Shown: positions 53,976 to 62,653, counted from the stretch's first letter. The stretch: DNA of 64,000 nt from Mucilaginibacter hurinus (GCF_003324525.1 NZ_QGDC01000007.1:62001-126000); one strand, 5' to 3'. Translations and numbers: made by a program. The notes: generated from the letters alone by a model not told the origin.

Positions 53976-54803
53976 TTACTTATTACGTATTAGGGTATAT
54001 ATCAGTTTTCCGGTAATCAATGCCGACGAATCGGGTGTAGGTTCAGTGTCAAATAACTTAAGCGTGTTTCCTGATATTTTAAAAGCATAGTCCTTTTGAT
54101 CTTTAGCGTAAAGATTAAATATTAACAGATCCAGGTTGTTCATTGGGCCGGCAATAAAATCATTCATGGCGTAGTATGTGCGAAATCCCGTTATACCGGT
54201 AATTTGCCCGTTCTCTGTAAGTATAACTTGTCTAACTTTACCAATGGTATCAGTCATCGCATAACTGCCGGCAAACAAATTTTTGTTAATGAGGTAATCC
54301 ATCCCGTTTCCCGTTTTTTTGCCGGGTTTATTTAGTGCTCTTATGTACCGGGTTGTTACTTTATCATGTGCATCGTTAACCTCTGTTAAAGTGAGTACTG
54401 TATCGCCGTTTTCGACCGAGTAACCTAATTCTGCGCTGTCCGCCTGTATAGTTTCCGGCGTTTCGCCCTTTATGAACTTTATGATTATTTCACCACCCTC
54501 ATGGTTGTTGTAGCTTACACCGGCAACCAGCCTTTCGCCCTTTATATTGGCGGTGTCAATTTCAATGTACGTTATTCCGGTGGCCTTATCCGCAGCAGCG
54601 AAGGGCGATGAGGTTACAATTACTTTTTTAATGTAGTCGCTTTTTACCCATGCTCCTTGTATAATAGGTTTAAATTTTTGTATCAGCAACGAAGTAGAAT
54701 CGACTTCGGAGATGACAAGGCTATCAACAACCGTTTCTTTTGTTTTGCTTTTGCAGGCAAAAAGGACTAATGTGATAAAAACGCCGTATAAGATGTGTTT
54801 CAT
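53976..54803 (-). CDS. Hypothetical lipoprotein
   Basis: 275 residues; signal MKHILYGVFITLVLFAC with lipobox LFAC. The mature part has a lipocalin/beta-sandwich rhythm in two halves: IIQGAWVKSDYIKKV, ITYIEIDTANIKGERLVAGVSYNNHEGGEIIIKFIKG, ENGDTVLTLTEV, then LINKNLFAGSYAMTDTIGKVRQVILTENGQITGITGFRTYYAMNDF. Paired strands with turns of Asn-Gly suggest two similar domains. Not recognised. Same strand as the RDD remnant, 11 bases upstream of it, so possibly co-transcribed. Confidence 0.65.
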   Translation of the reverse strand: MKHILYGVFITLVLFACKSKTKETVVDSLVISEVDSTSLLIQKFKPIIQGAWVKSDYIKKVIVTSSPFAAADKATGITYIEIDTANIKGERLVAGVSYNNHEGGEIIIKFIKGETPETIQADSAELGYSVENGDTVLTLTEVNDAHDKVTTRYIRALNKPGKKTGNGMDYLINKNLFAGSYAMTDTIGKVRQVILTENGQITGITGFRTYYAMNDFIAGPMNNLDLLIFNLYAKDQKDYAFKISGNTLKLFDTEPTPDSSALITGKLIYTLIRNK

Positions 54804-54869
54804 GTTGCTGTTTATGATTTGATCACACCAAAATACCTAATAGCAAACAATAATCCCCAACTTAATCGT

Positions 54870-54877
54870 TAAATTTG
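54870..54877 (+). promoter_or_regulatory. -7 box of ispG
   Basis: TAAATTTG matches TAnnTTTG, 22 bases before the ispG ATG. Confidence 0.45.
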
Positions 54878-54899
54878 CATAAATAAAATTACCTCCTGC

Positions 54900-56993
54900 A
54901 TGGATGCTGATGCTGTTAAAATGCTGCAAGGCCGTTACTGTAATTCGTTAACTGAATATTCCCGTTTTGTAACCCGTGAGGTGCAAATTGGCGATGTGCC
55001 CCTTGGCGGAAGCAATCCCATTCGTATACAAAGCATGACCACTACCGATACCATGGACACCATAGGCACGGTGGAGCAATCTATACGCATGATAGAGGCC
55101 GGCTGCGAGTACGTGCGTATTACTGCACCCAGCATAAAAGAGGCACAAAACCTTGCCGAAATAAAAAAGCAACTCAGGCAACGTGGCTACAATACGCCCT
55201 TGGTGGCCGACATACACTTTACACCAAACGCTGCCGAGGTAGCGGCGCGCATAGTTGAAAAGGTTAGGGTTAATCCGGGCAATTATGCCGATAAAAAGAA
55301 ATTTGACCAGCTCGATTATACCGATGCCCAGTACCAGGGCGAGCTGGAACGTATTTTTCAAAAATTCACACCCCTGGTAAATATCTGTAAAGAATATGGC
55401 ACAGCCATGCGTATTGGTACTAATCATGGTTCACTGTCTGACCGTATCATGAGCCGTTACGGCGATACACCGCAGGGCATGGTGGAGTCGGCAATGGAAT
55501 TTATACGCATGTGTGAAATGCTTAACTACCAAAATTTGGTGGTAAGCATGAAATCAAGTAACCCGCAGGTAATGGTACAGGCATATCGGTTACTAGTGGA
55601 AACCATGGTTGCTGAGGGCATGAATTACCCGCTGCACCTGGGTGTAACCGAGGCCGGCGATGGCGAGGATGGTCGTATTAAATCGGCAGTAGGCATTGGT
55701 ACATTGCTGGAAGATGGGCTGGGTGATACGGTGCGTGTATCGTTAACTGAAGAGCCGGAACATGAGGCCCCGGTAGCTATTGAACTGGTGGAGCGGTACG
55801 CACGTAGAAAGTCCGGAAGTCAGGTGATCGGAAAGTCTGATAGTAAAAACGACCATGGACTATGGACCATGGACCATGCGCACTCTCCCTACGATTACAA
55901 GCGCCGCGAAACATATGAGGCCAATGCTTTTATAGGCGGGCACATGGTACCGCGGGTAGTTATTGACTTATCAAGGGCAAACCTTAAAGATCCGGCTATA
56001 CTCAACGCCGCCGGTTACTTATATTCGCCGGTGCTTGATAAATATAACATGGCAGAGCAGTCGGTCGACTTTGTGTACTTTGCTGACGAACTGCCATCGT
56101 TTAACCTGCCCGGCAACCTGAAGCAGTTGTATAACTACAACACTTGGCTTACATTGGCGGATAAAACGCTTTGCCATCCCTTGTTTACTTTACAGGAATA
56201 TATCAACGCTGCCGACCGGTCTTCGTCGCTCAACTTGGTGGTGCTTCAAACAGGTGACATAGATACAAACGAGTTCGGCTCGATACTATTTGACAAGTCG
56301 CTTGTATTTGTGTTAGAGACCACACATGAACATGGCATGGCCGACCAGCGTAGCTTTTTCTTTAAGTTAGTTGAACTGGGGCTTGACGTGCCGGTGATAG
56401 TGAAAAGGAGCTATTTGTTTGAGGAATTGAGAGTTGGGAATCAAGAACCACATGCTGATACAGAAGCTGGGTACGGCATACAACGTGCAACCCACAACTT
56501 GCAACTTACAACCAAACTACAGCTTTATGCTGCTACAGATTTAGGTGCATTGCTGGTAGATGGTTTTGGAGACGGCATTTGGATAGACGCGCCGGAGCTG
56601 CCTGCAGATGTTATAACCTCTACTTCATTTGGTGTTTTGCAGGCCACACGCTCACGCATATCAAAAACCGAATACATATCGTGCCCAAGCTGCGGCCGCA
56701 CCTTGTTCGACCTCATGGAGACCACACAGATGATACGCAGCCGAACCAGTCACCTCAAAGGATTAAAAATAGGCATTATGGGCTGCATCGTTAATGGCCC
56801 GGGCGAAATGGCCGATGCCGACTACGGTTATGTAGGCTCAGGTACAGATAAGATCACCCTTTATCGTGGCAAGCAAGCCGTTAAGAAGAATATCACTTCG
56901 GCTAACGCGTTGGATGAACTAATCGGCATCATTAAAGAAGATGGTAACTGGATTGAGCCACAGAGTAATCAGGATGCAACTTCTGTTATTTAA
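54900..56993 (+). CDS. ispG: 4-hydroxy-3-methylbut-2-enyl-diphosphate synthase IspG (long form)
   Basis: Iron-sulfur enzyme of the MEP isoprenoid pathway, reductively converting MEcPP to HMBPP. N-terminal TIM barrel: PIRIQSMTTTDTMDT, VRITAPSIKEAQNL, PLVADIHFTPNAA, KVRVNPGNYAD, LHLGVTEAGDGEDG. The C-terminal [4Fe-4S] domain has CPSCGRTLFDL, MGCIVNGPGEMADADYGYVG. Between them lies the large insert domain of Bacteroidota/plant IspG. At 697 residues it is longer than usual: two linker segments (about residues 302-328 and 507-540) are made of short-period repeats. All catalytic motifs survive, so it should be active. It overlaps the convergent TonB-domain gene by 8 bases. Confidence 0.94.
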   Translation: MDADAVKMLQGRYCNSLTEYSRFVTREVQIGDVPLGGSNPIRIQSMTTTDTMDTIGTVEQSIRMIEAGCEYVRITAPSIKEAQNLAEIKKQLRQRGYNTPLVADIHFTPNAAEVAARIVEKVRVNPGNYADKKKFDQLDYTDAQYQGELERIFQKFTPLVNICKEYGTAMRIGTNHGSLSDRIMSRYGDTPQGMVESAMEFIRMCEMLNYQNLVVSMKSSNPQVMVQAYRLLVETMVAEGMNYPLHLGVTEAGDGEDGRIKSAVGIGTLLEDGLGDTVRVSLTEEPEHEAPVAIELVERYARRKSGSQVIGKSDSKNDHGLWTMDHAHSPYDYKRRETYEANAFIGGHMVPRVVIDLSRANLKDPAILNAAGYLYSPVLDKYNMAEQSVDFVYFADELPSFNLPGNLKQLYNYNTWLTLADKTLCHPLFTLQEYINAADRSSSLNLVVLQTGDIDTNEFGSILFDKSLVFVLETTHEHGMADQRSFFFKLVELGLDVPVIVKRSYLFEELRVGNQEPHADTEAGYGIQRATHNLQLTTKLQLYAATDLGALLVDGFGDGIWIDAPELPADVITSTSFGVLQATRSRISKTEYISCPSCGRTLFDLMETTQMIRSRTSHLKGLKIGIMGCIVNGPGEMADADYGYVGSGTDKITLYRGKQAVKKNITSANALDELIGIIKEDGNWIEPQSNQDATSVI
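55807..55878 (+). repeat. Short-period repeats inserted in frame in ispG (first site)
   Basis: An octamer set (GAAAGTCC, GGAAGTCA, GGTGATCG, GAAAGTCT, GATAGTAA; 55807-55846) is followed by four heptamers GACCATG (second copy GACTATG; 55851-55878). The encoded linker (RKSGSQVIGKSDSKNDHG and onward) has no conserved IspG feature. The open frame is kept. The site corresponds to the loop just after the barrel's last helix. Confidence 0.7.
56424..56512 (+). repeat. Short-period repeats inserted in frame in ispG (second site)
   Basis: Heptamers GAATTGA, GAGTTGG, GAATCAA, GAACCAC (56424-56451) and, after about 33 bases, GTGCAAC, CCACAAC, TTGCAAC, TTACAAC (56485-56512). The latter four belong to the same heptamer family as the right arm of the sdhA-sdhB element. 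They lie between RSYLFEEL and LQLYAATDLG, where other Bacteroidota IspG proteins have a short connection. Confidence 0.7.
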
Positions 56994-57696
56994 AATTTAT
57001 TGGTACGGTGTACCGTACTTCAATAGGCTCACCATCAACTGTAGCGGGTTTCCAATTTGGAGAAAGTTTTAAAACACGTAACACTTCATTATTAGCCGGT
57101 TCGTTGAATCCACGCAATATCTTTATGTTGTTTAAGGAGCCGTCTTTTGCCACCATAAACTCGGCAATTACCCTTCCTTTAAATCCTTTTATTGTAGAAA
57201 GGTGGTTTTTTAAAAACGATTGCCAGGCTTTTATTCCACCGGGAAATTCAGGCTGAATTTCACATACGCCAACCCATAGACCTTTGTCGGCGCAATTAGT
57301 GGTACCTGCATCGCTTAAAGTTATCGTATCTGCAAACGAAAGGGGCTGTGCACCCTTTTTGGTAGTAGATGGTTTACTGGGTTTGCCTGTATGTTGAGCG
57401 AAAGCTTTTTGTTCTCCCCATAAATTAATACCAATTAATACCATCGCCGCCGATAGCCATTTTTTCCAGAATGGCTTAACTTGCCGGGAATTCATTTGCG
57501 CTGGGGTAAAACGTCCGCATACATTGCCGTTATTTTCGGCTAATATCTGCCTGAACACACCGGCTTTCGCATCAGTAAAATCGTAAACCGTTTTTTGACA
57601 ATGGTCGCAAAATTTGCCGCCGGTAGTATTGGCCATGGCATCATAGTTGACAGGGCATTTAAAGCTTAGCTTGACATTTGTTATCTCATTGCGCAT
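56986..57696 (-). CDS. TonB-C-terminal-domain protein with N-terminal cysteine motif
   Basis: 236 residues. The N-terminal cytoplasmic part has KCPVNYDAM, GGKFCDHCQKTVYDFTD and CGRFTPAQM: cysteines at 14, 30, 33 and 60, a zinc-site-like pattern. A membrane helix follows (FWKKWLSAAMVLIGINLWG, about 76-94), then a Ser/Thr/Lys-rich linker and a TonB C-terminal domain (PEFPGGIKAWQSFLKNHL, GRVIAEFMVAKDGSLNNIKILRG, KPATVDGEPIEVRYTVPINF). TonB-like domains touch outer-membrane receptors. Members with this layout are frequent in Bacteroidota, with no known partner. It ends inside the ispG 3' end. Confidence 0.85.
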   Translation of the reverse strand: MRNEITNVKLSFKCPVNYDAMANTTGGKFCDHCQKTVYDFTDAKAGVFRQILAENNGNVCGRFTPAQMNSRQVKPFWKKWLSAAMVLIGINLWGEQKAFAQHTGKPSKPSTTKKGAQPLSFADTITLSDAGTTNCADKGLWVGVCEIQPEFPGGIKAWQSFLKNHLSTIKGFKGRVIAEFMVAKDGSLNNIKILRGFNEPANNEVLRVLKLSPNWKPATVDGEPIEVRYTVPINFK

Positions 57697-57785
57697 GTTG
57701 ATATGTTAGGTTGCGATGTTTTTTAAAACTCAAGTATCGATTTAGAGGTTACCCTTGTAATATTTAAATATAAACAAAAATTGCT

Positions 57786-59522
57786 ATGGCAAAAAATGTA
57801 GCCGATCAACTGGTAGAGATGCTGGTAAGCGCAGGTATTAAAAGAATTTATGCCGTAACCGGCGACAGTTTAAACGAAGTAAATGATGCTGTACGACGCA
57901 GTGGTAAAATACAATGGATACACGTTCGGCACGAAGAAGCCGGTGCCTACGCCGCCGCCGCCGAAGCTGAACTTACCGGCCTGGCCTGCTGTGCAGGCAG
58001 CAGCGGCCCCGGCCATGTGCATTTAATAAACGGGTTGTATGATGCTCACAAGGCCGGAGCACCCGTTATTGCTATTGCATCAACCATAGCATCAACAGAA
58101 TATGGCACCGGTTATTTCCAGGAAACCAATACCATTAAACTGTTTGATGACTGCAGCTATTATAACCAGGTGGCCAGTACCGCCAAGCAATTTCCGAGGA
58201 TGCTGCAAGGCGCAATACAAGCCGCGCTGCACCGTAAAGGTGTGGCGGTACTGGGTGTACCCGGCGATTTGACAGGGATGGATGCGGAAGACATACTAAC
58301 CGCTAAGCAAAACTTTAACCCGGTACCGGTAATCAGGCCCTCAATGGAGGATTTACAGCTACTGGCGTCAACATTGGCTGAACGTAAAAAAATAACGCTG
58401 TTTTGCGGTATTGGCGCCGCAGGTGCGCATGACGAGGTTGTCGCTTTGGCGAACAAGCTGCACGCTACAGTAGCATATTCATTCAGGGCTAAAATGGATA
58501 TACAGTATGATAACCCTAACGAGGTTGGTATGACGGGCCTGCTGGGCTTGCCGTCGGCTTATCACAGTATGCACGAGTCAGACCTTATATTTTTGCTGGG
58601 CACTGACTTTCCTTATGCTAATTTTATACCCGGTGATTGCACTATAGTACAGCTGGATACAAAACCTGAGCGTATTGGCCGTCGCGCAAAAGTTGATATA
58701 GGCTTATGCGGAGCCGTTAAAGATACGCTGGAAGCACTGTTGCCCCTCGTTGACCAAAAAGATGATGACAGCTTTTTAAGAGAACAGTTGGAACTTTACG
58801 CCGAAGTTAAAGCTAAAATGAAAACCTATGTAGACGACACCGGTGAAACTGATAATATCCACCCCGAGTACGTATCAAGCATTATAAACGAACTGGCTGA
58901 CGATGACGCTATATTCACCGTGGATACGGGTATGTCCTGCGTTTGGGGCGCGCGGTATATAAACGCTACCGGTAAACGTAAAATGCTCGGCTCATTTAAT
59001 CACGGCTCAATGGCTAATGCTATGCCGCATGCTATCGGGGCGGCACTTAGCTGCCCCGGCAGGCAAGTGATTGCCTTATGCGGTGATGGAGGCATATCCA
59101 TGCTGTTGGGTGATTTGGCCACTATTGCACAATATAAACTGCCCGTTAAACTGGTTGTATTTAACAATCGTTCGTTGGGTATGGTGAAGCTGGAAATGGA
59201 AGTAGCGGGGCTGCCCAACTGGCAAACGGATATGTTTAACCCCGATTTTGCCTTGGTGGCACAGGCTATGGGCATACAGGGTTACACTGTACGCGACGCA
59301 GGTGAAGTGCGGCCGACATTAAAAGCCGCTTTTGAACACGACGGCCCTGCGCTGATAAATATAATGACTGACCCTAACGCACTGGCAATGCCGCCAAAAG
59401 TGGAATTTGAACAGGTAAAAGGCATGGCTCTTTCCATGGCTAAGTTGATGCTTAGCGGCCGCATGGATGAAGTAAAAGATACCGTTAAAGCCAATTATAA
59501 GCACTTGAAGGACCTGTTGTAA
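57786..59522 (+). CDS. poxB: Pyruvate oxidase/dehydrogenase PoxB-type (ThDP enzyme)
   Basis: 578 residues, the three-domain ThDP fold. The N-terminal Pyr domain has AVTGDSLNEVNDAVRRSGK and the catalytic Glu in HVRHEEAGAYAAA, then SSGPGHVHLINGLYDA. The central FAD domain has AVLGVPGDLTG. The C-terminal ThDP domain has HGSMANAMPHAIGAA and the Mg-ThDP motif GDGGISMLLGDLAT...NNRSLGM. It resembles the quinone-linked pyruvate dehydrogenase PoxB, which makes acetate and CO2; related acetolactate synthases are less likely because of the N-terminal NEVNDAVRR. The C-terminal end (MDEVKDTVKANYKHLKDLL) is amphipathic, fitting membrane attachment. Confidence 0.9.
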   Translation: MAKNVADQLVEMLVSAGIKRIYAVTGDSLNEVNDAVRRSGKIQWIHVRHEEAGAYAAAAEAELTGLACCAGSSGPGHVHLINGLYDAHKAGAPVIAIASTIASTEYGTGYFQETNTIKLFDDCSYYNQVASTAKQFPRMLQGAIQAALHRKGVAVLGVPGDLTGMDAEDILTAKQNFNPVPVIRPSMEDLQLLASTLAERKKITLFCGIGAAGAHDEVVALANKLHATVAYSFRAKMDIQYDNPNEVGMTGLLGLPSAYHSMHESDLIFLLGTDFPYANFIPGDCTIVQLDTKPERIGRRAKVDIGLCGAVKDTLEALLPLVDQKDDDSFLREQLELYAEVKAKMKTYVDDTGETDNIHPEYVSSIINELADDDAIFTVDTGMSCVWGARYINATGKRKMLGSFNHGSMANAMPHAIGAALSCPGRQVIALCGDGGISMLLGDLATIAQYKLPVKLVVFNNRSLGMVKLEMEVAGLPNWQTDMFNPDFALVAQAMGIQGYTVRDAGEVRPTLKAAFEHDGPALINIMTDPNALAMPPKVEFEQVKGMALSMAKLMLSGRMDEVKDTVKANYKHLKDLL

Positions 59523-59537
59523 CGCTGTAGATAAATA

Positions 59538-59577
59538 GCTATCAATCACCCGCTCAAAAGGAGAGGTGATTGATAGC
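59538..59577 (+). terminator. Hairpin after poxB
   Basis: GCTATCAATCACC (59538-59550) and GGTGATTGATAGC (59565-59577) form a 13-bp perfect stem with a 14-base loop, 15 bases past the poxB stop. No strong T-run follows, so it is a transcript-end hairpin of uncertain efficiency. Confidence 0.6.
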
Positions 59578-59641
59578 CATGTTTGTGTTTAAAGCAATAT
59601 GTCGGGGGCTTTAATAGGTTACTTAGCGATAAAATGTAATG

Positions 59642-60163
59642 TTAAGGCATATGGTAGCTTGACCTTGCCTCTGAGTCGGCCACTTCATTTTTAACTTTCT
59701 TGAAATTAAATTGAGCATAGTCCGGGTGCCTTTGTATCACCAATTCTTTTGAATTGCCAAAAAAATTGCCGTCTTCGTTTTGTAACTGAAAATAAACGGC
59801 ATCACCTTGATTTATAATATTCTTATCAAGTGAGGCACCCCGGCAATTACTTAATAAGTTAGCTTTGTAATTAAGATTAAATGCCTTTTTCCAATTGTTG
59901 AAAACGATATATACATTATGTTTGCTGGTTGTACTGTCTACTTCAAGCTGGTAAGTGTCCTCGTAAGTAAAAACCGGCTTGTCATCCTGCATAAATTTAT
60001 AGCGGTATCTACCGTCATTTAATACTTCAACGTACTCTTTAACGCATTTGTTGCTGCTCTCGTAAGTGCCATAATAAAGCTTTTGGGATACGACGTCATT
60101 TTTGCATGATGATGTGAATGCCGCAAAAAGGCAAATTGAGGATATAAATGTAAATGTTTTCAT
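59642..60163 (-). CDS. Hypothetical lipoprotein
   Basis: 173 residues; signal MKTFTFISSICLFAAFTSSC with lipobox TSSC. The mature domain is beta-rich: LYYGTYESSNKCVKEYVEVLNDGRYRYKFMQDDKPVFTYEDTYQLEVD, HNVYIVFNNWKKAF, GDAVYFQLQNEDGNFFGNSKELVIQRHPDYAQFNF. The 'GTYE...YVEVLNDGRYRYKF' opening recalls lipocalin-like envelope proteins. No family name can be given. It lies alone between poxB and the outer-membrane protein gene. Confidence 0.62.
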   Translation of the reverse strand: MKTFTFISSICLFAAFTSSCKNDVVSQKLYYGTYESSNKCVKEYVEVLNDGRYRYKFMQDDKPVFTYEDTYQLEVDSTTSKHNVYIVFNNWKKAFNLNYKANLLSNCRGASLDKNIINQGDAVYFQLQNEDGNFFGNSKELVIQRHPDYAQFNFKKVKNEVADSEARSSYHMP

Positions 60164-60435
60164 ATAGGTATATAGTATATGCGGGCGGCCCCGACTTTAT
60201 ATTCCACATTTCCACCGCGCAGTATCTAACTATGCACTAGTCGGTACACAGTGTTATCCGGAATGCAGAAATAACATATTGGTTAAATAAATGTTTTAAC
60301 AAATACATGATTTTTAGTTTTAGTTAGTGCAAAATTTCGTTTAAGTTTTTATAACTTAAAGAATATTAGAGCTTTAACAAATGGTGCACACCGTGAAATT
60401 AATTGCTGATTTTAGGAGGTTATACGCAGGCAGAT
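60164..60435. other. 272-base gap without a gene
   Basis: A/T-rich region upstream of the minus-strand lipoprotein gene and downstream of the outer-membrane protein gene. No long hairpin, repeat, RNA gene or exact promoter box was found. Confidence 0.5.
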
Positions 60436-61305
60436 CTAATGCTTGTGGGCAGGCTCGTAAATCAGCCGCAAAAAAGTGCTGAATCGTTCACTTTCGCGTT
60501 TAATCGGGATACCTGTAACGATGCCGATCAGTAGATTATCTGCTACACTTACACGCATCTGGGGTCGTATAGTCATATCAAAATCTGATTTGCGTACTTC
60601 TTTGTTAAACTCGATCCCTATAAAGTTCCGGGTGCCGGTAATCATGTAGTGAAAGCTGCTGTTTATTTGCCAATTTGTAGTTACCGCGTGATTGTTATGA
60701 TGTATAAATTGTGGCCCGGTATAAAGAAGTGTATGGAAGTTTTGGCCCAGTCTTTTTGCAGCTACGAAAAAGGGATTATAAACTTTGCCGGTAAATAGCT
60801 TTTCTTTTCCGTAGTTTCTAAAGTCGGATAACTCAAATTCCTGTATATAACCCAACGCCATACTCGTCTTTATTTTATCAGAAACAAAGAATGAATATTG
60901 AGTAGCTAACTTTAGGCTGTTAAGCTTACTACCGGGCGCTGCAATGCCGTTTGCAGTGGGGTAATAAAAAGAAAAGGGCAGTTCAACTTCAAATCCTAAG
61001 CGGTTTATAGGGGCAAACTCGTATTCAACAAGGGCGGTATACTCATCGTAGGTGTTATTGTCTTTTAGTCCGAGCCCAACATTCCATTCACGCTCGCCTT
61101 TGCGCGCACCCAGGTCGCGTATCAGGTCAATGTACAACGGTTCGGCATGCAGTACCTTGTCGGGTTCCTGTTTATCCTCAACTTCGTTAATGTAAATGCT
61201 ATCTAGTGTTTCATTGGCATCGTACCCGGTTTGCGCGACGGCATCAGCACAGTAAAAAAGAGGGAGGATTAACAGTAGTAAAGGGTATATTTTATTATCA
61301 ATCAT
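60436..61305 (-). CDS. Putative outer-membrane beta-barrel protein
   Basis: 289 residues with signal peptide MIDNKIYPLLLLILPLFYCADAVAQ. A short periplasmic or plug-like segment (LDSIYINEVEDKQEPDKVLHAEPLYIDLIRDLGARKGEREWNVGLGL) is followed by about ten amphipathic strands (EYTALVEYEFAPINRLGFEVELPFSFYY, SKLNSLKLATQYSFF, TSMALGYIQEFEL, FMTIRPQMRVSVADNLLIGIVTGI) and a hydrophilic end. The segment HAEPLYIDLIRDLGARKG is strikingly conserved-looking for a membrane protein. Function unknown; possibly a small porin-like channel. Confidence 0.72.
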   Translation of the reverse strand: MIDNKIYPLLLLILPLFYCADAVAQTGYDANETLDSIYINEVEDKQEPDKVLHAEPLYIDLIRDLGARKGEREWNVGLGLKDNNTYDEYTALVEYEFAPINRLGFEVELPFSFYYPTANGIAAPGSKLNSLKLATQYSFFVSDKIKTSMALGYIQEFELSDFRNYGKEKLFTGKVYNPFFVAAKRLGQNFHTLLYTGPQFIHHNNHAVTTNWQINSSFHYMITGTRNFIGIEFNKEVRKSDFDMTIRPQMRVSVADNLLIGIVTGIPIKRESERFSTFLRLIYEPAHKH

Positions 61306-61385
61306 GCAAAACAGCTTTTAGCTGCAAAACTATCCTTTACATATTAATATGCTGTTTAAACACCTATTTTTAACACATTTTAACA

Positions 61386-61784
61386 TTAAAGTACCAGTTG
61401 CGTAAACAGTCGTTGCAGTTTTTCGCCGGCGTTACCTTTACATAGCCCCGGATGTACTTTTGAGGCTTGTACAACCGTACTACGGGCTGCGGTAAGCCAG
61501 CGGAAACGAGACGCGGCATCAAGTTTAGCGATAGGGCCGCCTTGTGCGCTCCCCGCAGCTATATGGTCGAAAGCTTCGATATTTTTACGTAGTTCGCCAA
61601 TATCCAGTTCAGGCGAAAGAGCAAGCAGGCGTGGTTCGTCAAGCTTGTATATAAACTTTAAAAACTTCTGTTTTGAGCAAAAAAGGATAACTCCTACATT
61701 TAAAAATTCTTCACGTTCTACCCTTGGCACAACGCGGATAACAGCGTACTCAAATATATGCTGATCGGGCATGTTGTGCTTCAT
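61386..61784 (-). CDS. DUF3037 protein, partner of HipA-like kinase
   Basis: 132 residues, no signal peptide. The DUF3037 opening is FEYAVIRVVPRVEREEFLNVGVILFCSKQKFL, followed by helices (LDIGELRKNIEAFDHIAAG) and a C-terminal SRFRWLTAARSTVVQASKVHPG. The family has no characterised member that I can name. Its start overlaps the preceding HipA-like kinase gene by 35 bases, so the two are translated together. This pairing of DUF3037 with a HipA-like kinase recurs in bacterial genomes and suggests a two-protein system. The ATG at 61772 is an alternative start. Confidence 0.82.
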   Translation of the reverse strand: MKHNMPDQHIFEYAVIRVVPRVEREEFLNVGVILFCSKQKFLKFIYKLDEPRLLALSPELDIGELRKNIEAFDHIAAGSAQGGPIAKLDAASRFRWLTAARSTVVQASKVHPGLCKGNAGEKLQRLFTQLVL

Positions 61785-62535
61785 TTACAAATACATCTGA
61801 GGCGCCTAAACGCGTTAATAAAAATTGAACGTAAACTTCCCGATTATCGTCCGGCTTTTCGCCAAGCCAATCACCAGGTATAAGGTTGGCAATACCCCGT
61901 ATGCAGTCTTCGGTAAGTATGGCCTTACATGCGTCATTCGCTTCCTGCAACTGGGTGGCATAAGGGAGTAATACGTGATCTTTGATCAAAGTAAAGGGGC
62001 GCAGCGCCTGTTCCTTCCAGTTGTCCCATGAGTGATGAAAGTAAAGTGCAGCACCGTGGTCTATCAGCCACAGCTCTTTATGCCACATCAGCATATTGGT
62101 ATTGCGCGCGGTACGATCAACGTTGGTAAGCAGGCAATCCAGCCAAACTATTTTTGAAGCAAGGGCGGCATCAGGCACAGTAACTACCGGATCGTAAGTA
62201 ATGGCGCCCTGCAGGTAATGCAATGCCAGGTTAAGCCCTACGCTGGCTTTTAGCAAGTCCTGTATCTCTTCTTCACCTTCCGACTGACCAAAAGCATTAT
62301 CTAAATTGGCAAACACCAGTTCAGGTATTTTTACGCCGAGTGCCCGTGCAATTTCACCGCCGAGGAGTTCGGCAATTAATGCTTTTACACCCTGACCCGC
62401 GCCACGGAATTTAAGTACATACAAAAACTCGTCATCAGCCTCGGCAATTGCCGGCAGCGAACCGCCTTCGCGCAAAGGCGTAACATAACGGATAACGTTA
62501 ACGGTACGTAGTTCGGGCTGCGCTGCTGCTGACAT
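61750..62535 (-). CDS. HipA-like Ser/Thr kinase
   Basis: 261 residues. The HipA-type kinase fold is marked by VLKFRGAGQGVKALIAELLGGEIARAL (ATP-site Lys42 and a Glu in the following helix), NVDRTARNTNML (catalytic Asp140 and metal-binding Asn145) and ELWLIDHGAAL (Asp159 in the DFG-like place). All catalytic residues are present. HipA toxins phosphorylate glutamyl-tRNA synthetase, but here no HipB-type antitoxin gene is adjacent and the N-terminal subdomain is short. So it is likely a diverged HipA-like kinase acting with DUF3037; target unknown. Confidence 0.82.
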   Translation of the reverse strand: MSAAAQPELRTVNVIRYVTPLREGGSLPAIAEADDEFLYVLKFRGAGQGVKALIAELLGGEIARALGVKIPELVFANLDNAFGQSEGEEEIQDLLKASVGLNLALHYLQGAITYDPVVTVPDAALASKIVWLDCLLTNVDRTARNTNMLMWHKELWLIDHGAALYFHHSWDNWKEQALRPFTLIKDHVLLPYATQLQEANDACKAILTEDCIRGIANLIPGDWLGEKPDDNREVYVQFLLTRLGASDVFVNEAQHARSAYI

Positions 62536-62653
62536 GCGGCAAATTTATGATTTTTTGTAGTGAATAAGAGCTCCGACCAAAATCCCACCAAGGAAAAGGC
62601 AATTAAAGAAAAAGTGAAATTTATTATCTCTTTCAGAAGTTGCGGGTTTGACA

